Source: Zygnema cylindricum
Taxonomy: Eukaryota > Streptophyta > Zygnematophyceae > Zygnematales > Zygnemataceae
DNA length: 64,000 nucleotides
Assembly: GCA_037447655.1 (NCBI GenBank)
Contig: JBBHKE010002374.1
Coordinates: 1 to 64,000 of the forward strand
Direction: 5' to 3'
Below the pieces are notes generated by a model, which did no database searches, had not been told where the DNA came from, and saw only the letters and a list, made by a program, of their open reading frames with translations. How positions within the stretch are numbered: the stretch's first letter is position 1; each line of letters starts with the position of its first letter. Of this stretch, positions 34,976-45,365 are shown one piece after another. A program made the translations under genes and the position numbers.

Positions 34976-36089
34976 TGTTGCCCATAGCCTATTTCAACCA
35001 TGGACTACTCTCGGAAGCACCAGAGACTACCCTCAAACAGCTGTGTTTCAGACAGCACAGATTGCTCCATAATGACCAAAATCCCCTCAAACTGCAAAAA
35101 TATGCAGTATACTATAGACACTACAAACTCTCAAAGTTACAACTAAATCCACTGAGGAACCTGAAAGATATAAGCTTCAGAGTTTCCCAAAAACAGCCGA
35201 CAACTTTACAAACTAACCACTCTGACTTCTCACACAATCTTACACAGATAACAGAATAGAATGAAACTTCGCACACATAAAGATTCTATATCAAAGAATA
35301 ACTTCACAAAGTATCACATGAAAACACCAAACTGAGTGATCACACCAACAGGTCAAAGATGCAGAAAACATTCTGCCATAGCTTTGATAAACATGAGTGT
35401 GATGATCAAAATGTTCTAAGTCCTACAAGTTATACTCAGACAGTTCACTAGTGAATGTACGGAGGCATACCAGACTTACAGTATCTACCATCTACCTAAA
35501 CTATTGTAAGTATACCCGAATAGTTCGAGGTATGTCAGACTGAACAGATCTAAACTAATAAACTAATTAGCAAAAAGACAACCTATGTTGTACATAATAT
35601 TTACACCCACATCTTCGCAATCTTCGTACGTCAAAAACAAGCTACCACTAAGCAACCACTAAATAAATATCATTACTCAAAATCTATACTAGTCATATTA
35701 TCCGCAGCCGCGTCAGCTGCTTTGTCCGTAGGGATCATATCAAATTAACCACAACTTAGTTAACTTATATGCGTCGCAGCTGCTCCGTACCGGCGGCGCG
35801 TATTCATCCAAAATAACCGCAGCTGCGTTGTCCTGTCTGCGACGCAGCTGCGCCGTATTGGGGGCGCCTATTTCAACATTTCGTTTATTCCACATCGGAT
35901 TGTTTCGCGATCTGCCGTCCATTTGTCAATGCTTGTTCACGCCACTCAATGAGTCTTTTACGTCACTTAAATTATATCTGTACGTTCGCTCCCCCAAACC
36001 GTGAATCAATTCGAACCTCCATATTAAATCCAATTAGCACTTACGCACGAACTGTCGCGTACGCACGAAACTGACTTTTCAAAACAACA
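34976..36089 (-). repeat. Element G 3' LTR
   Basis: Minus-strand start TGTTGTTTTGAAAAG at 36089, end at 34976 (plus TGTTGCCCATAGCC). Contains AAAATGTTCTAAGTCCTA (reverse of the conserved AGGACTTAGA motif) at about 35408-35425 and a cluster of CAGCTG hexamers at about 35704-35855. Confidence 0.85.
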
Positions 36090-36370
36090 CTCCCCCGAAA
36101 ATTTAGTTTCATGCACCCGGAAAATATGCAGCGTGTAACGCTATGATGCGCTAGTTCGACTTTGCTGCGCAGAATAGAATATTCAGCATGTTCTGTTATG
36201 CTACCATGCTACGCTAATTTGACATCGCACCATGCTACGCTAATTTGACATCGCAACCCTAGTAGCTGCTCCACTTTACCCTTAACTTCCTCCTCACAGC
36301 CTCATCTACTGAGTACTAAAGCTTTCAAATTCAAACACTCCCCTAAAGCTTTAGACTCATAAGTCCACTT
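36090..36370 (-). other. G internal 3' end with a fossil F-type PPT/LTR junction
   Basis: Next to the true LTR lies a purine tract (minus CTAAATTTTCGGGGGAG). About 245 bp further inside, the minus strand reads CTAAAGCTTTAGGGGAG followed by TGTTTGAATTTGAAAGC and GATGAGGCTGTGAGGAGG, matching the F-family purine tract and LTR start. Between them are GCTACGCTAATTTGACATCGC repeats. Confidence 0.68.
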
Positions 36371-37701
36371 TGTATGCAAATATTTCTACTCTAATAGAGA
36401 TACATACAACAACAAGAATGTAAAAATATTTAAAAATTCTCTTTCACGACCTCCACTATTCATCATTCAAAAATTTAGCAAAACCAACACATCACCACTG
36501 CTTATGCTGAAGTCGCCGTTTCCCATCCTTCGCATTCTTGAAAGCTGCCACTTTGGCAAATTCGTCTTGTAACAGCTCCCCCTCTGCCATAAATGCCAAT
36601 TTGTCCCTTCACTTATGCTATAACACTATCCAGTAAATCTTAATTTCCACTCGTAATCGTCACTTAGCCATAATATCAGATTTGTTGAAAATCTATTTTC
36701 TACACACAAACAATTGCTGCACATTCTCCCCTGTTAGATACTTCCACGCCATCCATTTCCTTAGATATATGTTATTGACGCTACTGTACCAAATTCTCAT
36801 AAAGTTTCCTGATAAATCGCTCAAGTCTCCCCATTTTCCCGTTACACATTCTCTCAGTGTTCCGGGTTGCGTTCTTCAGTGTGATCGATTTTGTAACATG
36901 TTTTTTCTCCAGCTGTTTTTCTGCAATCTGTCTCTTTTTCTAGTTTTCTTATGGCTTTTTCATCTGTTCATAGACTTTGTAATTTTTCCATGGTTTCCCT
37001 TCCCATTACCTCTATAAAGTGTAGTTTTCCTCACTAATTTTTTGTCTTTTTCCATAGATCTGCCACTTCTCTTTAGTGTATGTATTTTCAATATATTAAT
37101 TCTGATTCTCTTTTCAGTAAGGTGCTCTTTCCTTTTCCTTGTATTCTTTCTTATATTGCATATTCCTCCAAATTTATGACTTTTTTCCGCTCTCATGAAC
37201 CTTCTTCCTTAGCCTTATTTTCTTAACAGTTTTTGTCGGTTTTTCGCTGTGTTCAATAATTTTTTAACCCACAGTATTTTTCACTTATGATTTTAAGTCA
37301 CCATTTTGTGTAAATTCACTCTTTCATATCTTATCATCTTCTTTTTCCCTTTCTCTAAGTTATGTTTTCATTTCAGTGTTCTCGTTTTCTAACGAATATT
37401 TTTCAACCAATTTTAATATTTCTTCTTTAACTCCCCTTACTTCAGGAATCTCTTCTCCCTCTACGTCATTCTCACACACCAATTTATCACAAGAATAAGT
37501 CACACATACCGAGTCTTTTTCACTCTCTTCTTTTTCCTCACTATTTTCAGTGATAATAAATTTTCTAGTTTCTTCCGCTTCCATGTGCCCTTCACTTCCT
37601 CTGACTTCTCTAATTGTAGTTGCCGCTTCCTTTAGTAAGTTTGTGTCACTCACCAATCTGTCATAAGAAATATTGACAATAAACGGATTCTTTTGTGTCA
37701 C
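36371..37701 (-). pseudogene. Element G accessory reading frame, function unknown
   Basis: The first open piece, 37701-37360 (113 codons), is strongly acidic (Glu-rich) and shows a degenerate internal repeat: VNISYDRLVSDTNLLKE and, about 60 residues on, VTYSCDKLVCENDVEGE. A basic piece at 37196-36960 contains KFGGICNIRKNTRKRKE. H encodes recognisable counterparts of both at 59232-59050 and 58806-58621, so the region is a family feature rather than chance. I recognise no domain. It lies where pol should be. It may be a captured host sequence or a fast-evolving element gene; stops now break it. Confidence 0.5.
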
Positions 37702-37802
37702 CTCTTTCTCCTCATTCCGAACAATTCAAAAGGTCGGTAAATAAAGAAATTCGTCAACACACGGTGTATGCATTTTTTCATCTGTCTAGTCTTGTCTATC
37801 AC

Positions 37803-38567
37803 TCACGAAAAGCACTTGATTCCCTTCTTGTTGGGGGTCGGACTAGGTTGTGTCCCATCCATCTCTAAATTCCCTGCAGTTTTATACGATGGACATACCC
37901 TGAAGGTATGTCCTAAATCATTACAGTAAAAAAAATTCTTAGGCCGATCTCCGAACTCAGTATTACCTTTAATTTTTTGAAACTGAGACTTAGACTCCTT
38001 TATATTCCTTTCAGTTGATAAAACTTTTCTATTAGCCTCTTCATCTAAAACAACTAGTACAGCTATAGTTAAGCTCCAAACCTTTTTATCAATTAAAGTT
38101 AATCGATCTAGTGCACTCTTATATTCTATAGGTAGACTTCTCATTAACAAGATAACTTGTTGAGCATCTGCAAAGTTTCCTCGTGCCAAAACATTTTATG
38201 TAAATAATACTTGTAAGTCAATACAGTGTTTCTCCATACTACCTCCTACATACTTGTGTTCCACTATTTTGGTAACACTACTAAGCCAATGATATAAAGA
38301 CGTCTTTACATAGATACATTCTAAGCACTTCTATAATTCAGCTGCCTTTTTAAAACTTAGGTATGACATTGCCAAATCCTCAGTCAAGGAGTTCTTGATA
38401 ACCCTTAGACACTCATGATTTTTCCTTTTTCATCCATTTAATGTTTCGGCCAAGGTACCGTCCACCACATCCATTAGCTCCATCATCTCGAAGTAGCTCT
38501 CGAGCGCACACTTTTAGTAGTGATATTTTGATCCATCAAATATAGGTAGCGATGGGTGTGGGACCAT
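37803..38567 (-). pseudogene. gag: Element G gag remnant
   Basis: Starts at the ATG in the PBS (minus 38567-38565), reading MVPHPSLPIFDGSKYH before a stop. The open piece 38189-37803 carries LMRSLPIEYKSALDRLTLI, a Lys-rich linker and a zinc-knuckle-like FFYCNDLGHTFRVC. The first Cys is replaced by Phe; H has the same replacement. It resembles the F Gag (CFYCSERGHGYRFC). Packaging function is doubtful. Confidence 0.72.
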
Positions 38568-38571
38568 AACC
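38558..38571 (-). other. Element G primer-binding site
   Basis: Minus strand GGTTATGGTCCCAC, one base off the initiator tRNA-Met complement, immediately adjacent to the LTR at 38572. Confidence 0.75.
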
Positions 38572-39686
38572 TGTTGTCTATAGCCTATTTCAGCCATAGA
38601 CTACTCTCAAAAGCACCACAGACTTCCCTTAAACAGCTGTGTTTCAGACAGCACAGATTGCTCCAAAATTAAAAAAATCCCCTCAAAATACAACAATATG
38701 TAGTATGCTATAGACACTGTAAACTCCCAAAGTTACAGCCAAATCCACTGAGGAACTTGGAAGATATAAGCTTCAGAGTTTCCCAAAAACAGCTGACAGC
38801 TTTACAAACTAACCACTTTGACTTCTCACAGAATCCTACAGAGATAACAGAATAGAATGAAACTTCGCACACATACAGATTCTATACCATAGAATAACTT
38901 CACAAAGTATCACATGAAAACACCAAACTGAGTGATCACACCAACAGGTCAAAGATGCAGAAAACATTTTGCTATAGCTTTGATAAACATGACTGTGATG
39001 ATCAAAATATTCTAAGTCCTACAATTTATACTCAGAGAGTTCACTAGTGAATGTACGGAGGCATACCAGACTTACAGTATCTACCATCTACCTAAACTAT
39101 TGTAAGTATACCCGAATAGTTTGAGGTATGTCAGACTGAACAGATCTAAACTAATAAACTAATTAGCAAAAAGACAAACCTATGTTGTACATAATATTTA
39201 CACCCACATCTTTGCAATCTTCGTACGTCAAAAACAAGCTACCACTAAGCAACAACTAAATAAATATCATTACTCAAAATCTATACTAGTCATATTATCC
39301 GCAGCCGCGTCAGCTGCTTTGTCCGTACGGATCATATCAAATTAACCGCAGCTTAGTTAACTTATCTGCGTCGCAGCTGCTTCGTACCGGCGGCGCGTAT
39401 TCATCCAAAATAACCGCAGCTGCGTTGTCCTGTCTGCGACGCAGCTGCGCCGTACTGGGGGCGCCTATTTCAACATTTCGTTTATTCCACATCGGATTGC
39501 TTCGCGATCTGCCGTCCATTTGTCAATGCTTGTTCACGCCACTCAATGAGTCTTTTACGTCACTTAAATTATATCTCTACGTTCGCTCCCCCAATCCGTG
39601 AATCAATTCGAACCTCCATATTAAATCCAATTAGCACTTACGCACGAACTCTCGCGTACGCACGAAACTGACTTTTCAAAACAACA
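38572..39686 (-). repeat. Element G 5' LTR
   Basis: Pairs with 34976-36089 at nearly equal length (1115 against 1114 bp). By eye, differences are concentrated in the PBS-proximal 200 bp. Ends TTCAAAACAACA at the TSD. Confidence 0.86.
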
Positions 39687-39691
39687 CCTCC

Positions 39692-41287
39692 GAGGAACCT
39701 TTGACCATTCGGGAGTCCTTCTCATCACCGGAAAGAACTCACTAGATCGAGGCAGCAAATGACGAGATGAAATACATTATGGAAGCTCAAACGTGGGAGT
39801 TGGTGGATCTTCCTCCGAATAGAAAAGCCATCGGGAGTAAGTGGGTGTTCTAGGTAAAATTAAAATCGGATGGCATAATAGAAAGGTATAAGGCCATACT
39901 TGTGGCCAAGGGTTATAAACAAAAAGATGGAATTGATTTTGAGGAGACTTTCTCTCCGGTTGTAAGATTTTCAACTGTTAGAATAATGCTAAGTCTAGTT
40001 GCAATTGAGAATATAGAAGTCCATCAGATGGACGTCAAAACATCCTTTTTGCATGAAGAGTTAGAAGAAACTATGTATACGCAGCAACCAAAAATGTATG
40101 AAGAAAAGGAAAATGAGAAATTAGTGTGCAAACTGTTAAAATCCTTGTTTGGGCTGAAACAAGCCCCTAGGATGTGGAACCTAAAGCTAGATTAGTTTTT
40201 GATTGGACAAGGTTTTAAAAAAATTAGTTCAGATCACTCTGTGTATATATTGTAAGGGGAGGATAGATTACTATTTATTGTCGTATATGTAGATGATCTA
40301 TTACTTATTAGGAAGTCTATAAGTGAAATAAACCGCATTAAAGAAGCCTTAAAATCAAGATTTGAGAAGAAGGACCTCGGAGAGGCCAAGTATATTTGAG
40401 GAATACAAGTAGAGAGAGATAAGAATAAAAAATTAATCTTGTTGACTCAAAAACAGTCTATAGAAAATATGCTTGAAAAATTCGAAATGAAGGAAGTAAA
40501 AGGGTGTGTAACTCTTATGGAGTTTAAGCAGAAATTGGAGGGAGATGACTCAGATTCTGGTTTTCTAGCCAGTGAGAGTCTAGAGTTAGGGGAGGAGGAG
40601 TTTATGGCCACTAAACCATACAGACTGGTAGTAGGGAGCCTCATCTATTTTATGAATTGCACGAGGCCGGATATCGCAGCTGTTGTTGGTGTTCTAAGTA
40701 GAAACTTGCAGAATCCGAAGAAATCAGATTGAAAAGCTGCAAAGAGGGTTCTGAGATACCTGGCAGGAACTCGGAACCTCAAACTTGTTCTCGGAGGTAG
40801 AGAAGTGAAATTGGAGCGATGCTAGCTATGGTGACATGCCTAGCAGAAAGTCAACGACTGGTTTTGTCTTGCAGATTGGAAATGGAACCTGTTGTTGGAG
40901 CTGCAAGCTTCAAAAGGTCACGACATAGTCAACAATGGAGTCAGAGTATATGGCTGCAAGCTCGGCACTTAAAGAGCTCTTATGGGTGAAGGCACTTCTA
41001 CAAGAACTTGGGTACATGTAGACTGGACCTCAAGTCATTTGGTGCGATAACCAAGCTGCCATTGCCATTGCCTCTTATCCCAACCATCACTTTTAAAGTA
41101 AACACATGGATATCAGGTTACACTTTGTCCAATAAAAGGTGCTTGCTAGAGTCATCAAATTGTGTTATTTGGATGATAAAAAAATGGTCGCATGCATGCT
41201 AACCAAGGCTCTCCCTACACCAAAGTTATAGTTTTGTAGAGATGTTATTAGACTAAGTGACTAGCTGAGGCTAAAGCTTTAGGGGAG
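39692..41287 (+). pseudogene. pol: Copia-F reverse transcriptase and RNase H
   Basis: Continues F after G. 39902-40195 carries MAKGYKQKDGIDFEETFSPV-type RT sequence and HQMDVKTSFLHEEL. YVDDLLLI is at about 40288. 40439-40732 carries the RT tail and NCTRPDIAAVVGVLSR. RNase H is frameshifted beyond 40733. The purine tract CTTTAGGGGAG ends at 41287. Stops at about 40193, 40254, 40399 and 40731 make it inactive. Confidence 0.85.
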
Positions 41288-42173
41288 TGTTGAAATTAAA
41301 GCTTTGATCTCAACAAATAATAGTGTGAGGAGGATTTTAGGACTTAGAATATTTTTGTCTAAGTCAAATTGTAATACTTACCTTTATTAGTGTTACAGTA
41401 GCAGAGTATGTTGTACGTCTACAGGGAAACGCGTCGGTATCTAAGGCTTGTGCAGATATTCCGGAAGAGCGCCGACAATAACATACACACGTTGATTATC
41501 GAACGAGCCTAATCACAAGATCGGACGGGCGGAATTAAAAGCACCCATTTGGGAACAATTACATGTACGGAAAAACGAGTACCAGTTGTAACGAATCGAG
41601 TCCACGGACGAGATTCGTGCGAGGACCACAACTGACTAAGCACAACTATACGAGCCCAGGTGGACCGTACTTTTGAACAACAATCGCGTGGACTGTCGCG
41701 ACGGACAATGACTAAGCGAAACCAACATTAGTTGTACAGCGTCGAAATTGAAAATATTTGAAACACATTGTTTTGTTTTTAGCGCATTAAAATTTAGTGT
41801 TTCGTCACTTAGATTACGGCTAGCGGAAATTAGGGTTTTGAAAGTACCGTGAGTATATTGACGTACAATTCCGGTACCTTGTCATTTTGTAGTGCAGTAC
41901 GATAGCACCAGGTGTTAGTTGTTGATTAGTTAGTTAGATAAGACATACTCTCAGTGTATAAAGTTTAGGACTAAGAAAAAATGTATCATCCAGTTTTGAG
42001 AATATGGAAACTTAGAGGCAATTTTTGGGAAAATTCCAACTTCCTTATCTTATGGTTTACTTAACCGTTTATGTTATAATTCTGGGAATTGACAGTGCGC
42101 ATGGTGATCTGAATGTATGCTGATTTTGGTTGTATTTGGAGTTTGGAGTTTGATTTTGTAGTGTTCAAAAAAC
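41288..42173 (+). repeat. Copia-F 3' LTR, truncated by the assembly gap
   Basis: Starts TGTTGAAATTAAAGC and follows 31393 onward closely until the Ns. TAGGACTTAGAATATTTTT lies at 41338-41356. The final ~100 bp and any TSD are hidden. Confidence 0.85.
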
Positions 42174-42183
42174 NNNNNNNNNN
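42174..42183. other. Assembly gap (10 N)
   Basis: Ten ambiguous bases join the unfinished F LTR to unrelated sequence. The real gap length is unknown. Confidence 0.98.
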
Positions 42184-42448
42184 AGATTTTCAGATATATT
42201 TCCGCATTCCTTTGCAAGTGAAAATCTAGAAACGAGAATACCAAAAAAAAAAAAACAACCCTTCACTTTCAAAGTAGAAAGGCTGTGAAGGAGCTCTGAC
42301 TCTGAGAGAAGAACCACACCATGGAATGTTAGGGGTAGGTCTAGAAATCCTGCTTTGCCACGTGTAGAACATCTGATTGGCTGGTTGAGGTTCTCCAAAA
42401 CAACGAGTTTTGAATATTTAATCCTTTTAAACACTGGGAAACCCCACT

Positions 42449-43057
42449 ATGGATATACCAGCGTCATTTGTGGATGCTTTACTTGAAGGTTTAAGAAATC
42501 TTTTGGTAAAAGCCATCGGGTATTTCAGAGGCTTTCTTATAGTACGGTATACAGATTCACATTCTAACAAATCGCACGAAGTGGTGTTTCAGCTTGTAGA
42601 GGACGGAGAAGATACTCTTCTTTTCAAGAAGAAAAGTTTCTGCCACAGAGTTCGGCGGATAAAGCATCCGTACGCTTTCCCTTCAAAGCGCCCTATTTTT
42701 GAAGGGAAAAAATTTGAAAATCCTTCAGAGTGCACCGATTCGAAGTTTTTAGCTAAAATGAGAGAAGAGGGATTTGTAAAGAAGGATTGTCATTACATTG
42801 ACACGACGTTTGCCGAAATTATTCATTTCATGGCGAGATCTCTCCCGGATCCCGATTGGACCGGTTTGGTGGCAAAACGACAAAAAGACGGACTTACGAA
42901 AATTCGCTGTGACGGAATGGATGGAATCTGGAATCCGGACGCTTTGAAAAAGGAATTAAAACATTGCAGAGTGAAAGGAGGGGAAGGTTTGAAAGCAGAA
43001 ATTTGGTACAAAAGTGAACACGATGATTCCATTACCGAAAAAATTTGCCTTGTCTGA
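42449..43057 (+). CDS. Hypothetical protein, 202 residues, unknown family
   Basis: The only convincing non-transposon reading frame here. The ATG at 42449 follows an AT-rich leader with AATATTTAATCC; further upstream are CACGTG at 42359 and ATTGG (inverted CCAAT). The protein is rich in Lys, Asp, Glu and Phe, with no signal peptide or membrane segment. The central part shows IIHFMARSLPDPDW and GLVAKRQ (residues 124-145); Cys at 65, 95, 114, 154, 173 and 200 do not form a known zinc pattern. I do not recognise a family. A decayed relative sits at 54941-55240. The frame ends next to an A6 run (43038-43043), and an overlapping frame carries on in a coding-like way to 43250, so the real product may be longer. 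Confidence 0.6.
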   Translation: MDIPASFVDALLEGLRNLLVKAIGYFRGFLIVRYTDSHSNKSHEVVFQLVEDGEDTLLFKKKSFCHRVRRIKHPYAFPSKRPIFEGKKFENPSECTDSKFLAKMREEGFVKKDCHYIDTTFAEIIHFMARSLPDPDWTGLVAKRQKDGLTKIRCDGMDGIWNPDALKKELKHCRVKGGEGLKAEIWYKSEHDDSITEKICLV

Positions 43058-43250
43058 GGAATCTGAAATCTCCGAAAAAGATTTCGATGCCCGCTATGTT
43101 TTTAAGTCCGAGATCGAACGAGAAAAACTGACAAGAAAGTCCCGTTTTTTGTCAGGATGCAGACGTACTTTTAAACTGGGAACATCTTATTTTTTAGTAC
43201 GCACCGCACTCGACGAGAAATTAGTGCTTTTGGCGCTTTTGGGGCTTTAG
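43014..43250 (+). CDS. Probable C-terminal continuation of the 42449 gene in the next frame
   Basis: Open for 78 codons, overlapping the end of the previous frame. It is acidic then basic (KFALSEESEISEKDF, SEIEREKLTRKSRF) and ends in a Leu-rich tail, similar in composition to the upstream protein. A one-base change in the A6 run at 43038-43043, a sequencing error or a short intron would connect them. It is unlikely to be an independent gene. The cause of the break cannot be decided from the sequence alone. Confidence 0.42.
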   Translation: MNTMIPLPKKFALSEESEISEKDFDARYVFKSEIEREKLTRKSRFLSGCRRTFKLGTSYFLVRTALDEKLVLLALLGL

Positions 43251-44591
43251 GAATTTTGCAGTCGATCAAGGTCTTGCAAGCTATGGGGTACAGAAGTTTT
43301 TGGTTGAAGTAAATTTGTGTAGTTAACATAATGTAGTTAAATATAAAATTAGTGGGTGAAATCAGTTATGTTGTTCGAGCCAACCGGATGTATAGTGGAA
43401 AGTTTTCTGATTTCATATGTAAATCCTGCGGAACTATTTAATTCTGTGCTGCCATTCTTTTTTTACTGCGAACAATGATTTGATTTTGTGTCTTTTGCAT
43501 CTTCTTTCTGTGGTTCCTATTCATTTATTACTGTTCCAAAGTCCTGGTTTGTCATTTCCGCTCACTTTGTCTGATTTTCTGTCATTTATTTGCATTTTTT
43601 GAGTATTCTTTCCTGCCTCTCTGGCAATCGAATGGAAATCATTTTTTTTTAGCAGAGAACAAAGAGCCAAAAATTTACCAACACGAAATGTCGCTGAACG
43701 GAATTCAAATGCTTTGGAAAACAGAAAGTACATTCCACAATGTTGTTGTTTCACCTGCAAAAAGTTTCAAGTTGACTGCCCAACGCTATCAGTGGTAGAC
43801 ATTTCTCTCGCAGTCAAAGTAACTTCCGTCAACGTAGCTTCTGTCATCACATAAGTTTCCGTTTCTGGTCATGATCGGAAGGTGAGATTGCTAGCTATCC
43901 ATTGGCTGGCTCAAAAACAGAATCCAGCAGTCGGTCAATGAGTCAGAAGACTTTTCCTGCCTGAAAAATGTTCGACACCAATAGCGATGGGCATTATAGT
44001 GTTGATTGTACCAAAGTGGCTGACTGTGTACTGTCCTAGGATTTCTAACGAGCAACACCGGTTTTAAGCTCAGTCCTCGCTATACTTTTGATGAGTGGCT
44101 GCGGGTACTGAATGAGAATAGTTAAGTGGCGGAAAAAGGCCAAAAGGGGAAAAAAAAATGAAGGAGCCGAGTACCAGCTTCAATGATAGTGAGGATTCGG
44201 AGAGCCCAGGAAGCAGTGAAGACGAACAGGCAAAGAAAAACAGATGTCCTAAAATCCGCAACTTAAAAAAAAGGTGTAACCAATGAGGTGACACCATGAC
44301 CTAAAAAGGTACAATGGCTGGATGTTCCGTTTTCATCATTTGTAATATACAATCTACGTGGCGTCCAACTGTTCGCTTACATATATTCGTCGGCGGTACG
44401 ATTATAGGCAAAGATCCGCGGTAACAAAAAGCGTACGGCATTACGGATATAGATAAAGTTGCATATAACAAAAAATCTGCAAACACGGCACGATGAAAGC
44501 ATGAAACACGGCATGGAAAACGCGATTTAGCGTATCGCACGTGGCACTATTTCGCTCCATAATCGCACGAAAGACCTACCGTACATAAAGC
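43251..44591. other. Downstream region without recognisable genes
   Basis: The first ~200 bp may be the 3' untranslated region of the 42449 gene. Open frames at 43521-43760, 44070-44297 and 44301-44540 (minus) show no domain. A CAAACACGGCAC motif near 44480 recurs at about 45305-45335. Confidence 0.4.
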
Positions 44592-45212
44592 TACACCGCG
44601 AATCGTAATTAGAGTAATGAAAAAATTAGAGTAAAAAGGCCAAATAAAACAATTAGAGTAATTGACGCTAATTTATGTGATAGAGTTTTTCTAACGATGA
44701 AGTTTACTCTAATTTATTTAGTTATTCTATATTGGGTTATGTCGGCGATAATTATGTGCGCGATAATTATGAACACTAAATTACTTAATCGTACAAAATG
44801 TGTCAGTCCGGTATAGCATTGACGTCATTATGACGCTAATAACATTTGTCGCATGCAATGTCAGTTAATGTTCACACTGACGACGATGCTGTCGACGGAC
44901 GAGAGTTATGCGAACGACTTTTTTAGATGTGATTGATTTTTTTGTTTAGTGCGATTTCACGTGGGAGCGCGATTCTATTATATCATTATTTGTACCTTTT
45001 TACTTATAAAAGTACATTTAAGCATCGTTAGACGTCGTCAGTATTCCACACTATTTAAAAATGACTTATATTACAATTTTTTACGCTAAAAAAACCTCAC
45101 CTAAATTAGAATAATGAAAAAATTAGAATCGATTACTCTATTTGATGTGATAGAGTCGAAATTTCAAGCGACCGAATTAGAGAAATTTACTCTAATTATG
45201 ATTCGCGGTGTA
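44592..45212. repeat. Inverted-repeat (MITE-like) element, about 620 bp
   Basis: TACACCGCGAATCGTAATTA at 44592 and its mirror TAATTATGATTCGCGGTGTA ending at 45212 form 26-bp terminal repeats with few mismatches. AT-rich subterminal repeats of ATTAGAGTAA/TTACTCTAAT recur inside. No transposase frame. It may use a TA target; not certain. Confidence 0.6.
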
Positions 45213-45365
45213 AACAATAATAATAAAAGTTAGGCAATAACAATATTAGCGATACACGGTGTAGTCCACTTAAGTGTCAGCGTACGGAACAGAAAAGCAA
45301 AGCCACGCAAACACGGCACTGCAAACACGGCACAGGACATGCGCGGAAAACACGACACTAAATTT

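Larger units (their letters stand above)
34976..39686 (-). mobile_element. Element G: non-autonomous LTR retrotransposon without pol
   Basis: 4711 bp, with LTRs 34976-36089 and 38572-39686. TSD is CCTCG (34971-34975) / CCTCC (39687-39691) within the F linker. The PBS is at 38558-38571. The internal region of about 2.5 kb holds a gag remnant and an unrecognised accessory frame. No RT, RNase H or integrase motif is visible on either strand. H at 56486-61197 is a second copy of almost the same length. It would depend on proteins from another copia element. Confidence 0.85.
32376..42173 (+). mobile_element. Copia-F internal region and 3' LTR, interrupted by element G
   Basis: Internal 32376-34970 and 39687-41287, with G inserted between (TSD CCTCG/CCTCC). 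The 3' LTR from 41288 runs into the assembly gap. F belongs to a lineage distinct from A/B/D/E: shorter Gag, a DTGSSAHMC protease motif and a different LTR. With F' it forms a tandem array LTR-less F' / LTR / F / LTR. Confidence 0.85.
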
